A stretch of 64,000 nt of DNA from Candidatus Melainabacteria bacterium (lineage in GTDB: Bacteria > Cyanobacteriota > Vampirovibrionia > Obscuribacterales > Obscuribacteraceae). Location of the stretch: contig JADJWK010000001.1 of NCBI GenBank assembly GCA_016716405.1, forward strand, positions 496,001 to 560,000, given 5' to 3'. The notes beneath the pieces were generated by a model, which saw nothing but the letters and a program-made list of their open reading frames with translations, searched no databases and was not told the DNA's origin. This document shows positions 1 to 9,490 of this stretch, in pieces. The translations under genes were made by a program, and so were the position numbers. Each line of letters opens with the position of its first letter. The first letter of the stretch is position 1.

Positions 1-2637
1 GGGCTCAAAGTCCTTCTCGTCCCCGACCACAGCGCCGCCGTCGTCACCACTATGGTGATCTACAAAGTCGGCAGCCGCAATGAAGGTCCGGGGAACACCG
101 GCTCCGCTCACTTTTTCGAGCACCTGATGTTCAAGGGCAGCCGCCGTTTCCACGAGGGCAAGGGCAACAACCTCGACGCCCTGCTCAAGCAGATCGGCGC
201 CGACTACAACGCCTACACCTCGAACGACGAGACGGTCTACCACGAGATGGTCTCCTCCGAATACCTCGAGCTCTGTCTGGCTCTGGAGGCCGACCGCATG
301 CGTCATCTTCGCGTCACCCGCGAAGACCGCGACTCCGAAATGACCGTCGTCCGCAACGAGATGGAGCAGGGCGAGAACCACCCGTACCAGGTGATGTCCA
401 AGAAGCTCTGGGCCGCCGCCTTCACGCAGCACCCCTATCACCACGACACCATCGGCTCGCGCACCGAGGTCGAGAACGTCCCTCTCGCCAACATGAAGGC
501 CTTCTACGACCTCTATTACTGGCCCAATAACGCAACTCTCGTTGTCGCCGGCGACTTCGAGACCGATGAGGCCCTGGCCAAGATCGAGAAGCACTTCGGC
601 CGGCTTCCGCGCTCGCCCCACAAAATTCCCAGGGTCTACACAGTGGAGCCTGTTCAGGAAGGCGAGAACCGCTTCGAGATCCGCCGGGCAGGCAATCTCC
701 AGCGCCTCTGCCTGGGCTATCACGGCCCCCGGGCGACTCATCCGGACTATGCGCCCCTGGACCTGCTCTGCCAGGTTCTCGGCAGCAGCTACTCCCGTTC
801 GAGCCGGCTCTACAAACGCCTTGTGGAAGGCGGCATCGCCTCCAGCACCTACGCTCATATCCTGGCCATGGCCGATCCCGGTCTGGTCATCCTGGACATA
901 GACCTGACCCCGGAAGCCTCTCTGGCTGACGCCGAGACGGCTGTTCTGGAGGAGATCGAAAAGCTCAAGAAGGAGCCTGTCGGCACCGCCGAGCTCGAGC
1001 GTATCAAGAAGGGTCACATCAAGAGCTTCCGCCTGCGCATGGCCGACACCCGCTCTTTCGCCTACCAGCTCGCCGGGGCGGAAGCCGCCGCCGACTGGCT
1101 CTGGCTCATGGACCGCGAACGCGCCATCGCGGCTGTCACCCCGGAAGATCTCCAGCGCGTTGCCAACGACTATTTCGGCCGCGAGAACCGCACCATCGGC
1201 AGTTTCATTCCGAAGACCGAACATGAAGCCGCTTCCGGCAATCACGCCGCGGAAGAGCCCGATTCGGTGGCAGTCAAGCCCAAGAAGACGAGCAAGCGCC
1301 GCCGTCCGGTGGATCCGGATGCGGTCTTCAAGACTCTCGCTCGCTTCACCGGCAAGAAGCCGAGCCGGCCTTCCATCAGCCAGCGGATCACCAGCCGCAA
1401 GCTCACCAATGGACTGACCGTCAACGTGCTGACGGAGAAGGTCGGCACAGGCGTCGTCGCCGTAAGCGCTGCAGTCCGCGCTGGCAATTATTTCGAGCCC
1501 CAGTCCCGGCAGAACCTCTCCGACATCGTCGGTGACATGCTTCCCATGGGCTCCAGAGGACTCGACAAAGCCGCCCTGGCAGACCGGCTCATCGAGCTCG
1601 GTCTCACCAGCGGCCTGCATGTCTGGGTCCGTCCTTTCGCAGCCCAGACCTCCCTCCAGGTCATGCGTGAAGACCTGACCGAAGCCCTCGGACTGCTCGA
1701 GAAAGTGCTCCGGGAGCCGGTCTTCAACCAGGCCGATCTGGACACCGTCAAGCGCCAGTGGATCGGACGCTATCGCCAGGAGCTGGCCGAGCCTGGCTCC
1801 ATGGCTCAAAACGCTCTGGGCTCCGCGATCTACGAGCCGACCCATCAGTTCTACCAGAAGTCCATCGCCGAGCAGATCGCCGATCTCGAGGCAATCACAG
1901 TGGAAGACCTGAAGGACTTCCACGACCGGCAGTACACCCCGGGCAACACCATCCTCAACATCGTCGGCGACATCGAAGCCGACGCAGCCATCGCGCTCAT
2001 CGAGGAGGTCTTCGGTGACTGGACCGGTGCCGGCTCCCCCGCCTATGCGGTGGATGAAGCACCGCCGGTGAAGCCGAAACAGATCGACATCAAGATGCCG
2101 GACAAGCCCGGTATCGCCATCACCATGGGCAAGCCTCTGTCCCTGAAGAAGGCGGATCCCGACTACAGGGCAGCCCAGATCGCTTCGCGCATCCTGGGCG
2201 GCGACACCCTCACCGCCCGCCTGGGCAAGAAGCTCCGCGAGGAAGGCGGTCTCACCTACGGTGTCTATTGCGGCACCTGGGATGACTCCTTCGGCGGCTC
2301 GCCCTGGTATGTCAGCCTCTCGGTAAACGCGGCCAACGTGGTCCCCGCCATCGAGATGGCCCGGCAGGTGATGCGCGACTTCGTCGATAACGGCATCACA
2401 GAGCGCGAGCTCCACACCGAAGTGGAGAGCATGATCGGCCAGCACAACCTCGGCACGTCGACCCTCAGCCAGCTCGCCGGCAAGATCGGTCAGCTCACCA
2501 TCCTCGGCATGAGCCTGGACGAGATCGACACCCTTGGCCAGACCCTGCGCGGCATCACCGTGGCAGAGGTCAATGCCGCCATCAAGAAGTACTACGACCC
2601 CAGTGACCTGGTCACCGTGGTCGCCGGCGACTTCTGA
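1..2637 (+). CDS. M16 (pitrilysin-like) two-domain zinc protease, 5' truncated
   Basis: The frame is open from base 1, so the start codon and any signal peptide lie upstream of the window; 878 residues are visible. The first M16 domain carries the inverted zinc motif HFFEH at visible residues 37-41, and a Glu at 120 (in VVRNE) is the likely third zinc ligand. A basic linker (about residues 424-440, rich in Lys/Arg) joins a second M16-like domain (about 465-878) that has no HxxEH. One active plus one inactive domain is the usual arrangement of this family, which closes as a clamshell around peptides of limited length. Known members of this type (PqqL-like, processing-peptidase-like) are often periplasmic; location here is inferred. 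It is followed by its own terminator. The family call is firm, the substrate unknown. Confidence 0.93.
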   Translation, partial: GLKVLLVPDHSAAVVTTMVIYKVGSRNEGPGNTGSAHFFEHLMFKGSRRFHEGKGNNLDALLKQIGADYNAYTSNDETVYHEMVSSEYLELCLALEADRMRHLRVTREDRDSEMTVVRNEMEQGENHPYQVMSKKLWAAAFTQHPYHHDTIGSRTEVENVPLANMKAFYDLYYWPNNATLVVAGDFETDEALAKIEKHFGRLPRSPHKIPRVYTVEPVQEGENRFEIRRAGNLQRLCLGYHGPRATHPDYAPLDLLCQVLGSSYSRSSRLYKRLVEGGIASSTYAHILAMADPGLVILDIDLTPEASLADAETAVLEEIEKLKKEPVGTAELERIKKGHIKSFRLRMADTRSFAYQLAGAEAAADWLWLMDRERAIAAVTPEDLQRVANDYFGRENRTIGSFIPKTEHEAASGNHAAEEPDSVAVKPKKTSKRRRPVDPDAVFKTLARFTGKKPSRPSISQRITSRKLTNGLTVNVLTEKVGTGVVAVSAAVRAGNYFEPQSRQNLSDIVGDMLPMGSRGLDKAALADRLIELGLTSGLHVWVRPFAAQTSLQVMREDLTEALGLLEKVLREPVFNQADLDTVKRQWIGRYRQELAEPGSMAQNALGSAIYEPTHQFYQKSIAEQIADLEAITVEDLKDFHDRQYTPGNTILNIVGDIEADAAIALIEEVFGDWTGAGSPAYAVDEAPPVKPKQIDIKMPDKPGIAITMGKPLSLKKADPDYRAAQIASRILGGDTLTARLGKKLREEGGLTYGVYCGTWDDSFGGSPWYVSLSVNAANVVPAIEMARQVMRDFVDNGITERELHTEVESMIGQHNLGTSTLSQLAGKIGQLTILGMSLDEIDTLGQTLRGITVAEVNAAIKKYYDPSDLVTVVAGDF

Positions 2638-2713
2638 TCGGCTCGGTCGAAAGGAGACGGTGCCGGGAAGACCGAAGTCTTCCCGGCATTCGTCCGAGCC
2701 TGACGGCTCCGGA

Positions 2714-2755
2714 AGCCGGAAAGCAGAGTTTGCTTTCCGGCTTTCGCCTTTTCGA
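2714..2755 (+). terminator. Intrinsic terminator of the M16 protease gene
   Basis: A perfect 12-bp stem (2714-2725 with 2731-2742) has a 5-nt loop and is followed by a T-rich tract (ttcgccttttcgagctttt). Confidence 0.8.
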
Positions 2756-2762
2756 GCTTTTC

Positions 2763-2777
2763 ACTATATTCCTTAGT
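2763..2777. promoter_or_regulatory. 15-bp ACTA-N7-TAGT dyad element (copy a)
   Basis: actatattccttagt lies 8 nt beyond the M16 terminator. It is one of about nine similar 15-mers in this window, most of them just downstream of plus-strand terminators. It also resembles a -10 box (TATATT). Its function is unknown. Confidence 0.45.
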
Positions 2778-2790
2778 ACCGAGCCGCAGA

Positions 2791-2837
2791 GGAGGAAAAG
2801 CGGGGGTCCGCAGGCATTCTGCCCTGCGAACCCCCGC
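2791..2837 (-). terminator. Intrinsic terminator of the amino-acid permease gene
   Basis: A 15-bp stem (2800-2814 with 2823-2837, one mismatch) is read on the minus strand just after the permease stop codon and is followed by TTTTCCTCC. Confidence 0.8.
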
Positions 2838-2847
2838 CATCAGAGGA

Positions 2848-4434
2848 CTACTTGTTCAGGCGGCTGTGCCGCGCACCGTAAACAACATAGATCCCGATCC
2901 CGATCGCCATCCAGGCCAGGAACCGGATCCAGGTGACCATCGGGAGACTGAGCATCAGCCCGATACAAACGACGACACCGGCAGCCGGTACCCAGGGCGA
3001 GCCCGGGCAGCGGAAGCGCCGCACCCGGTCAGGCTCTTTGTAGCGCAAGATGATTACTCCCAGGCAGACCACCACGAAGGCGGCCAGGGTGCCGATGTTG
3101 CAGAGCTCAGCCAGCTCTCCGATGGGCAGGATGCCGGCACAGAGCGCCACCAGCGAGCCCAGGATGACGATTGCCCGGGTCGGTGTATGGAAGCGGTGCG
3201 AAATCTCACCCATACGAGGAGACACGAGCCCGTCCCTGGACATGCGCATCATGATGCGCGACTGACCGAGGAGCAGGACGAGCAGCGTGGAGGTGAGACC
3301 GGCAAGCGCGCCCACCGAGATGACGGGAATCGCCCAGTGATTGCCGATGTGGTCGAGCACAGTGGCCACCGGGGCTTCGGTGCCGAGTTCGGTATATGTG
3401 AGAGCGCCCGCCATCACAGCAGCCATGGCCATGTAGAGCAGGGTGCAGACCACGAGGCTCCAGAGGATACCTTTCGGCAGATCACGCTGAGGATCCTTGC
3501 ACTCCTCCGCCAGGGTCGTCACCGAGTCGAAACCGATGTAAGCGAAGAAGACGATCGCCGCACCAGTCACGATACCACCGATCCCGAAAGGCATGAAAGG
3601 CGAGAAGTTGGCAGAGTCGATATGCCAGACGCCAATCCCGATGAAGAGCAGGATCACAAGCGTCTGAACGACCACCAGCCAGAACGTCGCCCGGGCAGCC
3701 ATTTTGATTCCGACCACCAGCAAGGCGTTGATGCCGACGACAATGAGCACCGCCAGAATGTCGATGCTTCCCAGGGCCGCCACAGCCTTTACACCTTCGA
3801 ACAACCCGAACAGGATCAGAGCCGCGCCTCCCATGACGGTGACGATGGAGGTAAGCGATCTGGTGGCGCTGTTGCGGAAACTCTTGAGCGAGCGATCCAC
3901 CAGATAACCGCCGACGAGCAGACTGACTACAGTGGCGAGGACGGCGGCCACCGGAAGAGTCTCAGGCGCCTTGCTCAGGAAGGCGGGAAGGACTATGCCT
4001 CCACCTTTGAGAACAGCCTGGAGATAGCCGCTCCACCCGACAGCCACGGCGCTCGAGCCGACAGCGTATTCGAGAAGCAGGTCCCAGCCGATGATCCAGG
4101 CGAGAAACTCGCCCAGAGTGGCATAGGCATACGTGTACGCCGAGCCGGAGACCGGGATCATAGAAGCAAGCTCGGCATAGGAGAGTGCCACCAGCGCGCA
4201 GACCACTGCAGCCAGGGCGAAGGAGACGATGATCGCAGGACCGGCATGTTCGGCAGCAGCGACACCGGTGAGGACGAAAATCCCGGCACCGATGATACAG
4301 CCGAGGCCGGCGATGAAGAGGTCGGTGGCCGACAGGACACGCTTGAGCTGCGGTCCGTGACCTTCCTCCGTACTCCCCTGCAAGTCGGCAAGAGTCTTAC
4401 GACGAGCACCTTTCGACAATAAGCTGTGAAGCAT
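2848..4434 (-). CDS. APC-superfamily (cationic amino-acid transporter type) permease
   Basis: A 528-residue polytopic membrane protein with about 12-14 predicted transmembrane helices. The cytoplasmic N-terminus (residues 1-32) leads to LKRVLSATDLFIAGLG and the helix-1 substrate-binding signature GAGIFVLTG (about residues 49-57), followed by the SYAELASMIPVSGSAY segment typical of the APC family. Length and layout match the bacterial CAT/YhdG-like group, which imports amino acids by proton symport or exchange; the actual substrate cannot be read from sequence. The start is supported by GAGGAG upstream of the ATG at 4434. It is a single gene, convergent with the M16 protease, with terminators between them. 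Confidence 0.93.
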   Translation of the reverse strand: MLHSLLSKGARRKTLADLQGSTEEGHGPQLKRVLSATDLFIAGLGCIIGAGIFVLTGVAAAEHAGPAIIVSFALAAVVCALVALSYAELASMIPVSGSAYTYAYATLGEFLAWIIGWDLLLEYAVGSSAVAVGWSGYLQAVLKGGGIVLPAFLSKAPETLPVAAVLATVVSLLVGGYLVDRSLKSFRNSATRSLTSIVTVMGGAALILFGLFEGVKAVAALGSIDILAVLIVVGINALLVVGIKMAARATFWLVVVQTLVILLFIGIGVWHIDSANFSPFMPFGIGGIVTGAAIVFFAYIGFDSVTTLAEECKDPQRDLPKGILWSLVVCTLLYMAMAAVMAGALTYTELGTEAPVATVLDHIGNHWAIPVISVGALAGLTSTLLVLLLGQSRIMMRMSRDGLVSPRMGEISHRFHTPTRAIVILGSLVALCAGILPIGELAELCNIGTLAAFVVVCLGVIILRYKEPDRVRRFRCPGSPWVPAAGVVVCIGLMLSLPMVTWIRFLAWMAIGIGIYVVYGARHSRLNK

Positions 4435-5164
4435 GGTTTTTGCTCCTCATGTTGTTTCCCCTGCGGCGGCCGGCTTTCTCGAAAAACCCGCGAAACTCGC
4501 ATATGTACACCCTGCTGACCCGGACTCAGGTTCAGCCGCCTGGGGAATCGTTCTAAAGTTGTTGCTCAACCGGTGACCGCTGGTCGCCTGGCTGAGTGTT
4601 TAGTGAGAAACTGCGCGGGTTTTAGATTGGGTGTGAGAAAGACTTTTGAGTCAAGGAAACAGATAGGGCCAGTAAAACTAAAAGAACACCCGGGTAATGA
4701 TCAATGGCCTTTTCCGGAGAACTTTCGCAGACGGCTTCAGTCCGGGGTTGTCAATACCTTGCACCAGTAGCGCGAATGTTTATGTCCAGAACGAGGCTAC
4801 AGATGAGCAGTAGCCACAACCCACCTGACATCCCTGCGCTCCCGGGGACGTCCCTGCGACCATTGAATCTCAATCGATTCGAGACACACCAGTTGTCAAG
4901 CAAGCCCATAAAAAAACTGTCCGCGCTACCGGTGCTAACTGCTTCCCTATGTTGCAGAACAATGCCAGATTTAACTAGTGTTGGTTAGTTTTCTGCTCAC
5001 TCGTTCTAATCCACTTTCATTTTTCATTTCTGACTCATCGGCTCAAGCATTACTGTTCTCACTCGCGACTCGTGGTCGCCTGCGAGGAATCCGCACTCGC
5101 TGATGAAGCTCACCTCCACAAACTCCATTAACCGCTGACCCAGTCAGCACTTGGGAGACAGATA
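4435..5164. other. 730-bp intergenic region between divergent permease and pepA
   Basis: This must hold the divergent promoters of the permease (-) and pepA (+). The short open frames here lack ribosome binding sites and family resemblance. I see no RNA gene, repeat or clear operator. The ribosome site GGGAG for pepA lies just before 5165. Confidence 0.6.
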
Positions 5165-6721
5165 ATGAGCATTGACATCCAAGTCACTGCTGGTAAGCTC
5201 CGTTCGGCGCTAGCCAAGCATACCGAGGAGCGAGCCAGTCTCGTTCTTGTTTTGTTTTCAGGAGAGGGAGTCAAGGGAGCAATCCCGCAAGCCGTTGATG
5301 AGCTCACCAACGGTCTCATCTCCCGGCGCCTGGAACACGACGGTTTCGACCCGAAGTACAAGCAGTCCAAGGTCATCGATACGGACCTCACCGTGGACGG
5401 TCTCGACAAGATCGTCCTCATCGGTCTGGGTCGCCGCTCCAAGCTCGAGCTCTCGGGTCTCAGAGCAGTCCTGGCCGAAGCTTTCGTCGAAGCTCGCGAC
5501 AGCGCCAGGGCAGAGCATCTCATCTTCCCCCTCATCGACGTCGACTTGAAGGGCTTCTCCGTCGAGCAGTTCGCTCAGGTGGTGGCGGAATACGCGGTCC
5601 TCGCCGACTACGAGCCGAACCACCAGAAGACCCGCACCTGGCTCGATGAGGCGGAGCAGAACCACTTCAAGTCCCTGACCATTCTCGCCGATCGCTGGAC
5701 GCTGAGCGCCGCCAAGCGTGGTGTTCGTTACGGTCAGCAAGTTGCGGACGCGACGGTGCTCGCCCGCAACCTGGTCAACGAGCCGGCTCGCACCATGACA
5801 GCTCAGAAACTGGCCGACACGGCAAAGCAGATTGCCGCCGCCAGCGGTGGTCTCGTCAGTTGCCGGGTCCTCCAGAAGAAGTCCATCGAGAAGCTCGGAA
5901 TGGGCGGCTTGCTGGCGGTCAACAGGGGCTCCAAGAACCCGCCCACCTTCATCGTTCTCAGCTACGACCCGGCAAGCGGCCCCACCCAGGAAGTGGTGGC
6001 CCTGGTCGGCAAAGGTGTCACTTTCGACACCGGCGGGCTCAACATGAAGGACTGGGAAAGCATGCGGAACATGAAGATGGACATGGCGGGCAGCGCTGCT
6101 GTGATCGCCACCATGTCGCTCATGGGTGTCATCAAGCCGTGTGTTTCGGTGCGGGCAGTCGTGGCCGCAACCGACAACCTGGTGAGCCGTGACGCGATGA
6201 TCCAGGATGAGGTGATCACCTCCATGTCGGGGCTCACCGTAGAGGTGGGGCACACCGACTGCGAGGGCCGCCTCACCCTCATGGACGCCATCCACTACGC
6301 CCAGACCAAGCTGGGCGCCACCCGGGTGATCGACCTGGCCACCCTCACCGGGGCCATCGAAGAAGCCCTGGGAGCGTACGTCACTGGCATATTCGGAAAT
6401 GATCCTCGCTTAACCGGGATGTTCGCTGACGCAGCGGACCGAGCCGGCGAGGACATGTGCGCCCTGCCCATGCCCGACATCTATCGGGACGGCAACAAGA
6501 GCAATATGGCCGACCTGACCAATGACGGTACCGGACCCGGTGCCATCATCGCCGCCTGGTTCCTGCGCGAATTCATCCAGGAAGGGGTGACCTGGATACA
6601 CGCCGACATCGCCGGCACTGCCTTCCGTACCGATGCGCAGGCATCCGGTATCGAGGCCGTTGGCGGCACCGGTGTCGGAGTCCGTACCCTGGCCCAGTTC
6701 CTGCGCAGCTACGGCTGCTGA
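5165..6721 (+). CDS. pepA: Leucyl aminopeptidase, M17 family
   Basis: A 518-residue cytosolic dizinc aminopeptidase that removes N-terminal residues from peptides. The N-terminal macro-like domain spans about 1-180. The C-terminal catalytic domain holds the metal and catalytic residues: Lys283 and Asp288 in GKGVTFDTGG, an Asp in KMDMAG, and Asp365, Glu367 and Arg369 in HTDCEGRL. The usual signature is NTDAEGRL, so Asn to His and Ala to Cys are lineage differences beside intact ligands. Length is normal for the family. The start ATG follows GGGAGACAG. The gene is monocistronic and closed by a strong terminator. Confidence 0.96.
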   Translation: MSIDIQVTAGKLRSALAKHTEERASLVLVLFSGEGVKGAIPQAVDELTNGLISRRLEHDGFDPKYKQSKVIDTDLTVDGLDKIVLIGLGRRSKLELSGLRAVLAEAFVEARDSARAEHLIFPLIDVDLKGFSVEQFAQVVAEYAVLADYEPNHQKTRTWLDEAEQNHFKSLTILADRWTLSAAKRGVRYGQQVADATVLARNLVNEPARTMTAQKLADTAKQIAAASGGLVSCRVLQKKSIEKLGMGGLLAVNRGSKNPPTFIVLSYDPASGPTQEVVALVGKGVTFDTGGLNMKDWESMRNMKMDMAGSAAVIATMSLMGVIKPCVSVRAVVAATDNLVSRDAMIQDEVITSMSGLTVEVGHTDCEGRLTLMDAIHYAQTKLGATRVIDLATLTGAIEEALGAYVTGIFGNDPRLTGMFADAADRAGEDMCALPMPDIYRDGNKSNMADLTNDGTGPGAIIAAWFLREFIQEGVTWIHADIAGTAFRTDAQASGIEAVGGTGVGVRTLAQFLRSYGC

Positions 6722-6750
6722 TTTCGCCGGGCTTTACGCCCTGTCTTGCT

Positions 6751-6791
6751 GGAATCACGCTGCCTCAATGATGCAGCGTGATTCCTTTTTT
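6751..6791 (+). terminator. Intrinsic terminator of pepA
   Basis: A perfect 13-bp stem (6751-6763 with 6773-6785) is followed by six T residues (6786-6791). Confidence 0.95.
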
Positions 6792-7248
6792 CATCCGATT
6801 TTTACTATACATATTAGTTTAGTGTACACAGTCACCGGAATGCACGCGATAGAGTTTGAGAAAACAGAACTAAGTCAGCCGAAGGGACAACACCTTCTTG
6901 CAGCTCTGCTAGCCAGCAGCCAGATAAGCTCTTGCTCAGATCAGCCGGGCGATTCCTCTTCACCATGGCAGAAAGCCTCTCTCCACAGGGACTTACGAAC
7001 CGGGCAGAAAGAACGGTTCCAGGTAAACAGTTGTTTCTTCCTGCACTCAAGGCTTTGATCCTTTCTCTCCTCAAACCATAGCTTCATCTGGTATTTAGAC
7101 TTCAAATCAAATCGAGCCGTTAAAAGAACCAGCCAGGACAGAACACACGAACAGACAGACCGCAAACCGATCCGGACTTCCCAGACGAATCGAACGGTCC
7201 TATCTGCTCTGACGGCTCGACTCGCTTCTCTTAAGATTGGAGACTTGA
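6792..7248. other. Intergenic region with a 15-bp dyad at 6804-6818
   Basis: The stretch starts right after the pepA terminator. actatacatattagt (6804-6818) fits the ACTA-N7-TAGT element and sits 13 nt beyond the T-tract. The rest holds no convincing gene; the minus-strand frames have no ribosome site. Confidence 0.5.
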
Positions 7249-7464
7249 ATGAAGCTGCGTATGTTGGATGCCGCCCTGAAGCGCAGTCTGAAAGGATTGA
7301 CCGCAACAGGACAGCAGACCTCATCGAACGGCGGAACATGCCAGTCATGCCGCCAGCCATCCGAACAGTTGCTGAACGGATTTTGCGTCAACTGCCTCAA
7401 ACCCTGCGACCTCGCTAGCGGTCATTGCGGCACGATTGACGAAGACCAGCGCCGAAGCCTTTAG
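7249..7464 (+). CDS. Small putative zinc-ribbon protein
   Basis: A 71-residue frame with GGAG 6 nt before the ATG. The middle holds two CxxC knuckles about 13 residues apart (CQSC and CVNC), the spacing of a small zinc ribbon; a further Cys pair follows. The N-terminus is basic and amphipathic (KLRMLDAALKRSLKGL). No named family is recognised. It lies 50 nt upstream of the small secreted-protein gene and could be co-transcribed with it. The short length leaves some doubt that it is translated. Confidence 0.5.
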   Translation: MKLRMLDAALKRSLKGLTATGQQTSSNGGTCQSCRQPSEQLLNGFCVNCLKPCDLASGHCGTIDEDQRRSL

Positions 7465-7514
7465 AAATCCAATGGTTTCCTGACCACCAACCAATTCAAC
7501 CCGAGGAAAAGCAC

Positions 7515-7931
7515 TTGAGACCAACCCGAGTCCTCACAGTCGCCTTCGCGGCAATCCTGCTCACGATTACCGCAGCCGGCAGCGCCAGCTCCCAGAGCCT
7601 GATCGAGGCCGCCATGGGTGCCAGTTCGGCAGCAAGCACCCAGAAGCCTGTCGACAACATCGACATCACCATGGACGGAACCGTGGCGAAAAACGTGCTC
7701 CTGGGCATCCCGGGTACCACAATGCCTGCATCCTTCCGCATCGAGGGAAAAGGCATCGTTTTCGGACTGGAGCTTCCCTCTCCGGACATGCAGACTCGCT
7801 TCGACAGCCTCGACGGCAAGCGCGTGCGAGTCTCCGGCACCCTGGAAAAGGTCGTGAGCACGCGGCCTGACGGGACCCAGATAGACTGGATCGTGCTCAA
7901 AGTTCAGAGCTACATGATCCTGACGAATTAG
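7515..7931 (+). CDS. Small secreted protein of unknown function
   Basis: 138 residues from a TTG start; GAGG lies about 9 nt upstream and no better start exists. Residues 1-27 form a signal peptide (RPTR, a hydrophobic core, then ASS before QSL). The mature part is about 110 residues, predicted beta-rich, with alternating strands such as FRIEGKGIVFGLEL and RVRVSGTLEKVV. That pattern suggests a small barrel or OB-like fold, but no family is recognised. It has its own strong terminator. Confidence 0.75.
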   Translation: MRPTRVLTVAFAAILLTITAAGSASSQSLIEAAMGASSAASTQKPVDNIDITMDGTVAKNVLLGIPGTTMPASFRIEGKGIVFGLELPSPDMQTRFDSLDGKRVRVSGTLEKVVSTRPDGTQIDWIVLKVQSYMILTN

Positions 7932-7965
7932 CGGACTGAGCGGTCATAACCGCTCCATCCGCTCC

Positions 7966-8010
7966 GACTGCGGAAGCCTGGCGAACACCAGGCTTTCCGC
8001 AGTCATTTTT
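7966..8010 (+). terminator. Intrinsic terminator after the small secreted protein
   Basis: A 16-17-bp stem (7966-7981 with 7988-8004, near perfect) is followed by ATTTTT. A 15-bp dyad element, gctatatgtcatagt, follows at 8023-8037. Confidence 0.92.
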
Positions 8011-8055
8011 CAATCACCGCTTGCTATATGTCATAGTATCTGGCAGAAAAAATTT

Positions 8056-8145
8056 GAGAATATGCATACCAAGCATAAAAAATCGCCAAAAATACGCCAT
8101 AAACGCCTTCAAATTCGATTCTTATAGCATTGCTGCTATTTTCCA
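8056..8145 (+). repeat. ~90-bp dispersed intergenic repeat, copy 1
   Basis: Bases 8056-8107 match the reverse complement of 59570-59621 at 49 of 52 positions, including 39 identical bases in a row at the start. The full 90 bp also aligns without gaps to 51310-51399 at about two thirds identity, ending in the shared block gctattttcca. It has no coding potential. A short hairpin of atagc/gctat lies near its end. Confidence 0.85.
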
Positions 8146-8190
8146 TAGCATCGAATTACCGTGCAAAGCGAAGGGAGCAAAAGAACTGGC

Positions 8191-8220
8191 GGGGACCGGA
8201 CAAAAAAAAGTCCGATCCCC
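8191..8220 (-). terminator. Hairpin beyond the small membrane-protein gene
   Basis: An 11-bp stem (8191-8201 with 8210-8220, one mismatch) encloses a run of eight A (T on the minus strand). It lies about 50 nt after the minus-strand stop at 8271. The T-run is in the loop, so it is not a classic terminator. Confidence 0.4.
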
Positions 8221-8270
8221 ACCGCAAATTCAAGCCACCTTACAGGGCAAGACCCGGCTTCGGACCCCGA

Positions 8271-8651
8271 TTACCTGGCGCTGAAACGCTTGTAGCAGAC
8301 CGCTGCCGCCGAGCCGAGCAGGGACGGCAGCAAGCCGAACACAGCCACCGAGACGGCGGCAAAGAGCTCTAGTCCCTCACCGGAGGTAAGACAGAGCACA
8401 AGATAGATGCCCAGAGCAGCAAGAGCCCCGGAAGCGCTGAAACAGAAGGTGTCTGAGACGCTTCTCCGGAAAACGCAAGTGGTGAGAGCGACTGTCACGG
8501 TGGCGATGATAGCCCCGAGACAGGCGGCGTTCAACACCAGGGCGAGGGAGAAAGCGGCAATGCCGGAAGCGACATTGGCGAGGCTGACCAGGATCGCGAA
8601 AGCCGCGATGGTGGTCAGAAAGGCAACGGCGTTATATTTGAGGTTATTCAT
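8271..8651 (-). CDS. Small four-helix membrane protein, unknown function
   Basis: 126 residues, nearly all hydrophobic, with about four transmembrane segments (roughly 8-33, 36-60, 72-90 and 96-118) and a basic C-terminus (YKRFSAR). GGAGAGCA precedes the ATG. It lies 43 nt downstream of the coiled-coil protein gene on the same strand, so the two probably form an operon. No family is recognised. Confidence 0.7.
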   Translation of the reverse strand: MNNLKYNAVAFLTTIAAFAILVSLANVASGIAAFSLALVLNAACLGAIIATVTVALTTCVFRRSVSDTFCFSASGALAALGIYLVLCLTSGEGLELFAAVSVAVFGLLPSLLGSAAAVCYKRFSAR

Positions 8652-8694
8652 TATGCTCTCCGAAATGCTCTCCGAATTTTTTCATCGGATCTGG

Positions 8695-9087
8695 TCATCG
8701 AATCTGCGCGAGGACATTGCGAATCTCGGCGACTCTCCGGACATGCTCATCGAGCTCCAGCCCGATGAGGGAAAGGGCATGCTCGCTGGCGGCGGAAGCC
8801 ACACCGAGATCATCGAAGGTAGCGACGGCGCTCTCCAGCTCCATCAATTGTGTTTCGAGAGCAGCGCTCACAGCCGCGAAGGATCCCAGGGGATCGTCAT
8901 CTATCTCCCCTCTTGACGGATCGAAGGTGGCAAGAAGGCGCAGCAGCAAGATCTCGCACTGGGCACGCCGGACAAGCAGATTGTCGCGCTCGCGCCGGAC
9001 GAGCTCGGACTCCTCCTTCATTGCTTCGAGCACGGCCTCGAGAGGCACGGACAGGCTGGCTGCAGATTGCTGGCTCTTTTGACTCAT
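8695..9087 (-). CDS. Coiled-coil protein of unknown function
   Basis: A frame from 9159 exists, but the ATG at 9087 has a perfect AAGGAGA about 8 nt upstream, giving 130 residues (starting MSQKSQQSAA). The protein is acidic and almost entirely helical: a long helix with ESELVRRERDNLLVRRAQCEILLLRLLATF, a short loop, then two more helices. It is the likely first gene of a two-gene operon with the small membrane protein at 8271-8651. No family is recognised. Confidence 0.7.
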   Translation of the reverse strand: MSQKSQQSAASLSVPLEAVLEAMKEESELVRRERDNLLVRRAQCEILLLRLLATFDPSRGEIDDDPLGSFAAVSAALETQLMELESAVATFDDLGVASAASEHALSLIGLELDEHVRRVAEIRNVLAQIR

Positions 9088-9490
9088 ACAGGTCTCCTTG
9101 TTATCGTTCTTGATTGTTTCGGTCCTCATCGCGTCTTCGAGAAGATTGCTGTTTTCCAAAACTGAATTGCTGCACGAACGGTCGAGGTGGGGAAATCTCC
9201 GAAAAACACGATAGAGGATGAACGACCGACACTAGCCCGCCGGTCCCGGGGCAATCAAACAGTTTGAAGGAAAAGGCATTCTCAGGCAGGCGATTCGATA
9301 TCGAAAGAAGAACCGGAAACCCTGGCAATTCAGCCACTCCGGAAGACCCTGGCCTCGCGCGCCCGGGCGAGCTAGCGCAGGATTTTAGACTGGTTTTATA
9401 TTTCGAGATCCGCCAACCAGCACCACCTGTAATATCGACAACCCCGGGAATCATGTAGACTTCTAGTTTGACGTACAGAGGAGCCCTGAG
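9088..9490. other. Divergent promoter region upstream of hisS
   Basis: About 400 bp between the minus-strand coiled-coil gene and hisS. The long minus-strand open frame here is antisense to hisS and is not accepted. No repeat or RNA gene is seen. Confidence 0.5.

Noticed and set aside
2866..4422. Plus-strand 518-codon open frame
   Set aside because: Fully antisense to the amino-acid permease; low-complexity, charged composition and no ribosome site, a shadow of GC-rich codons.
5258..6295. Minus-strand 345-codon open frame
   Set aside because: Antisense to pepA, no family pattern, no ribosome site.
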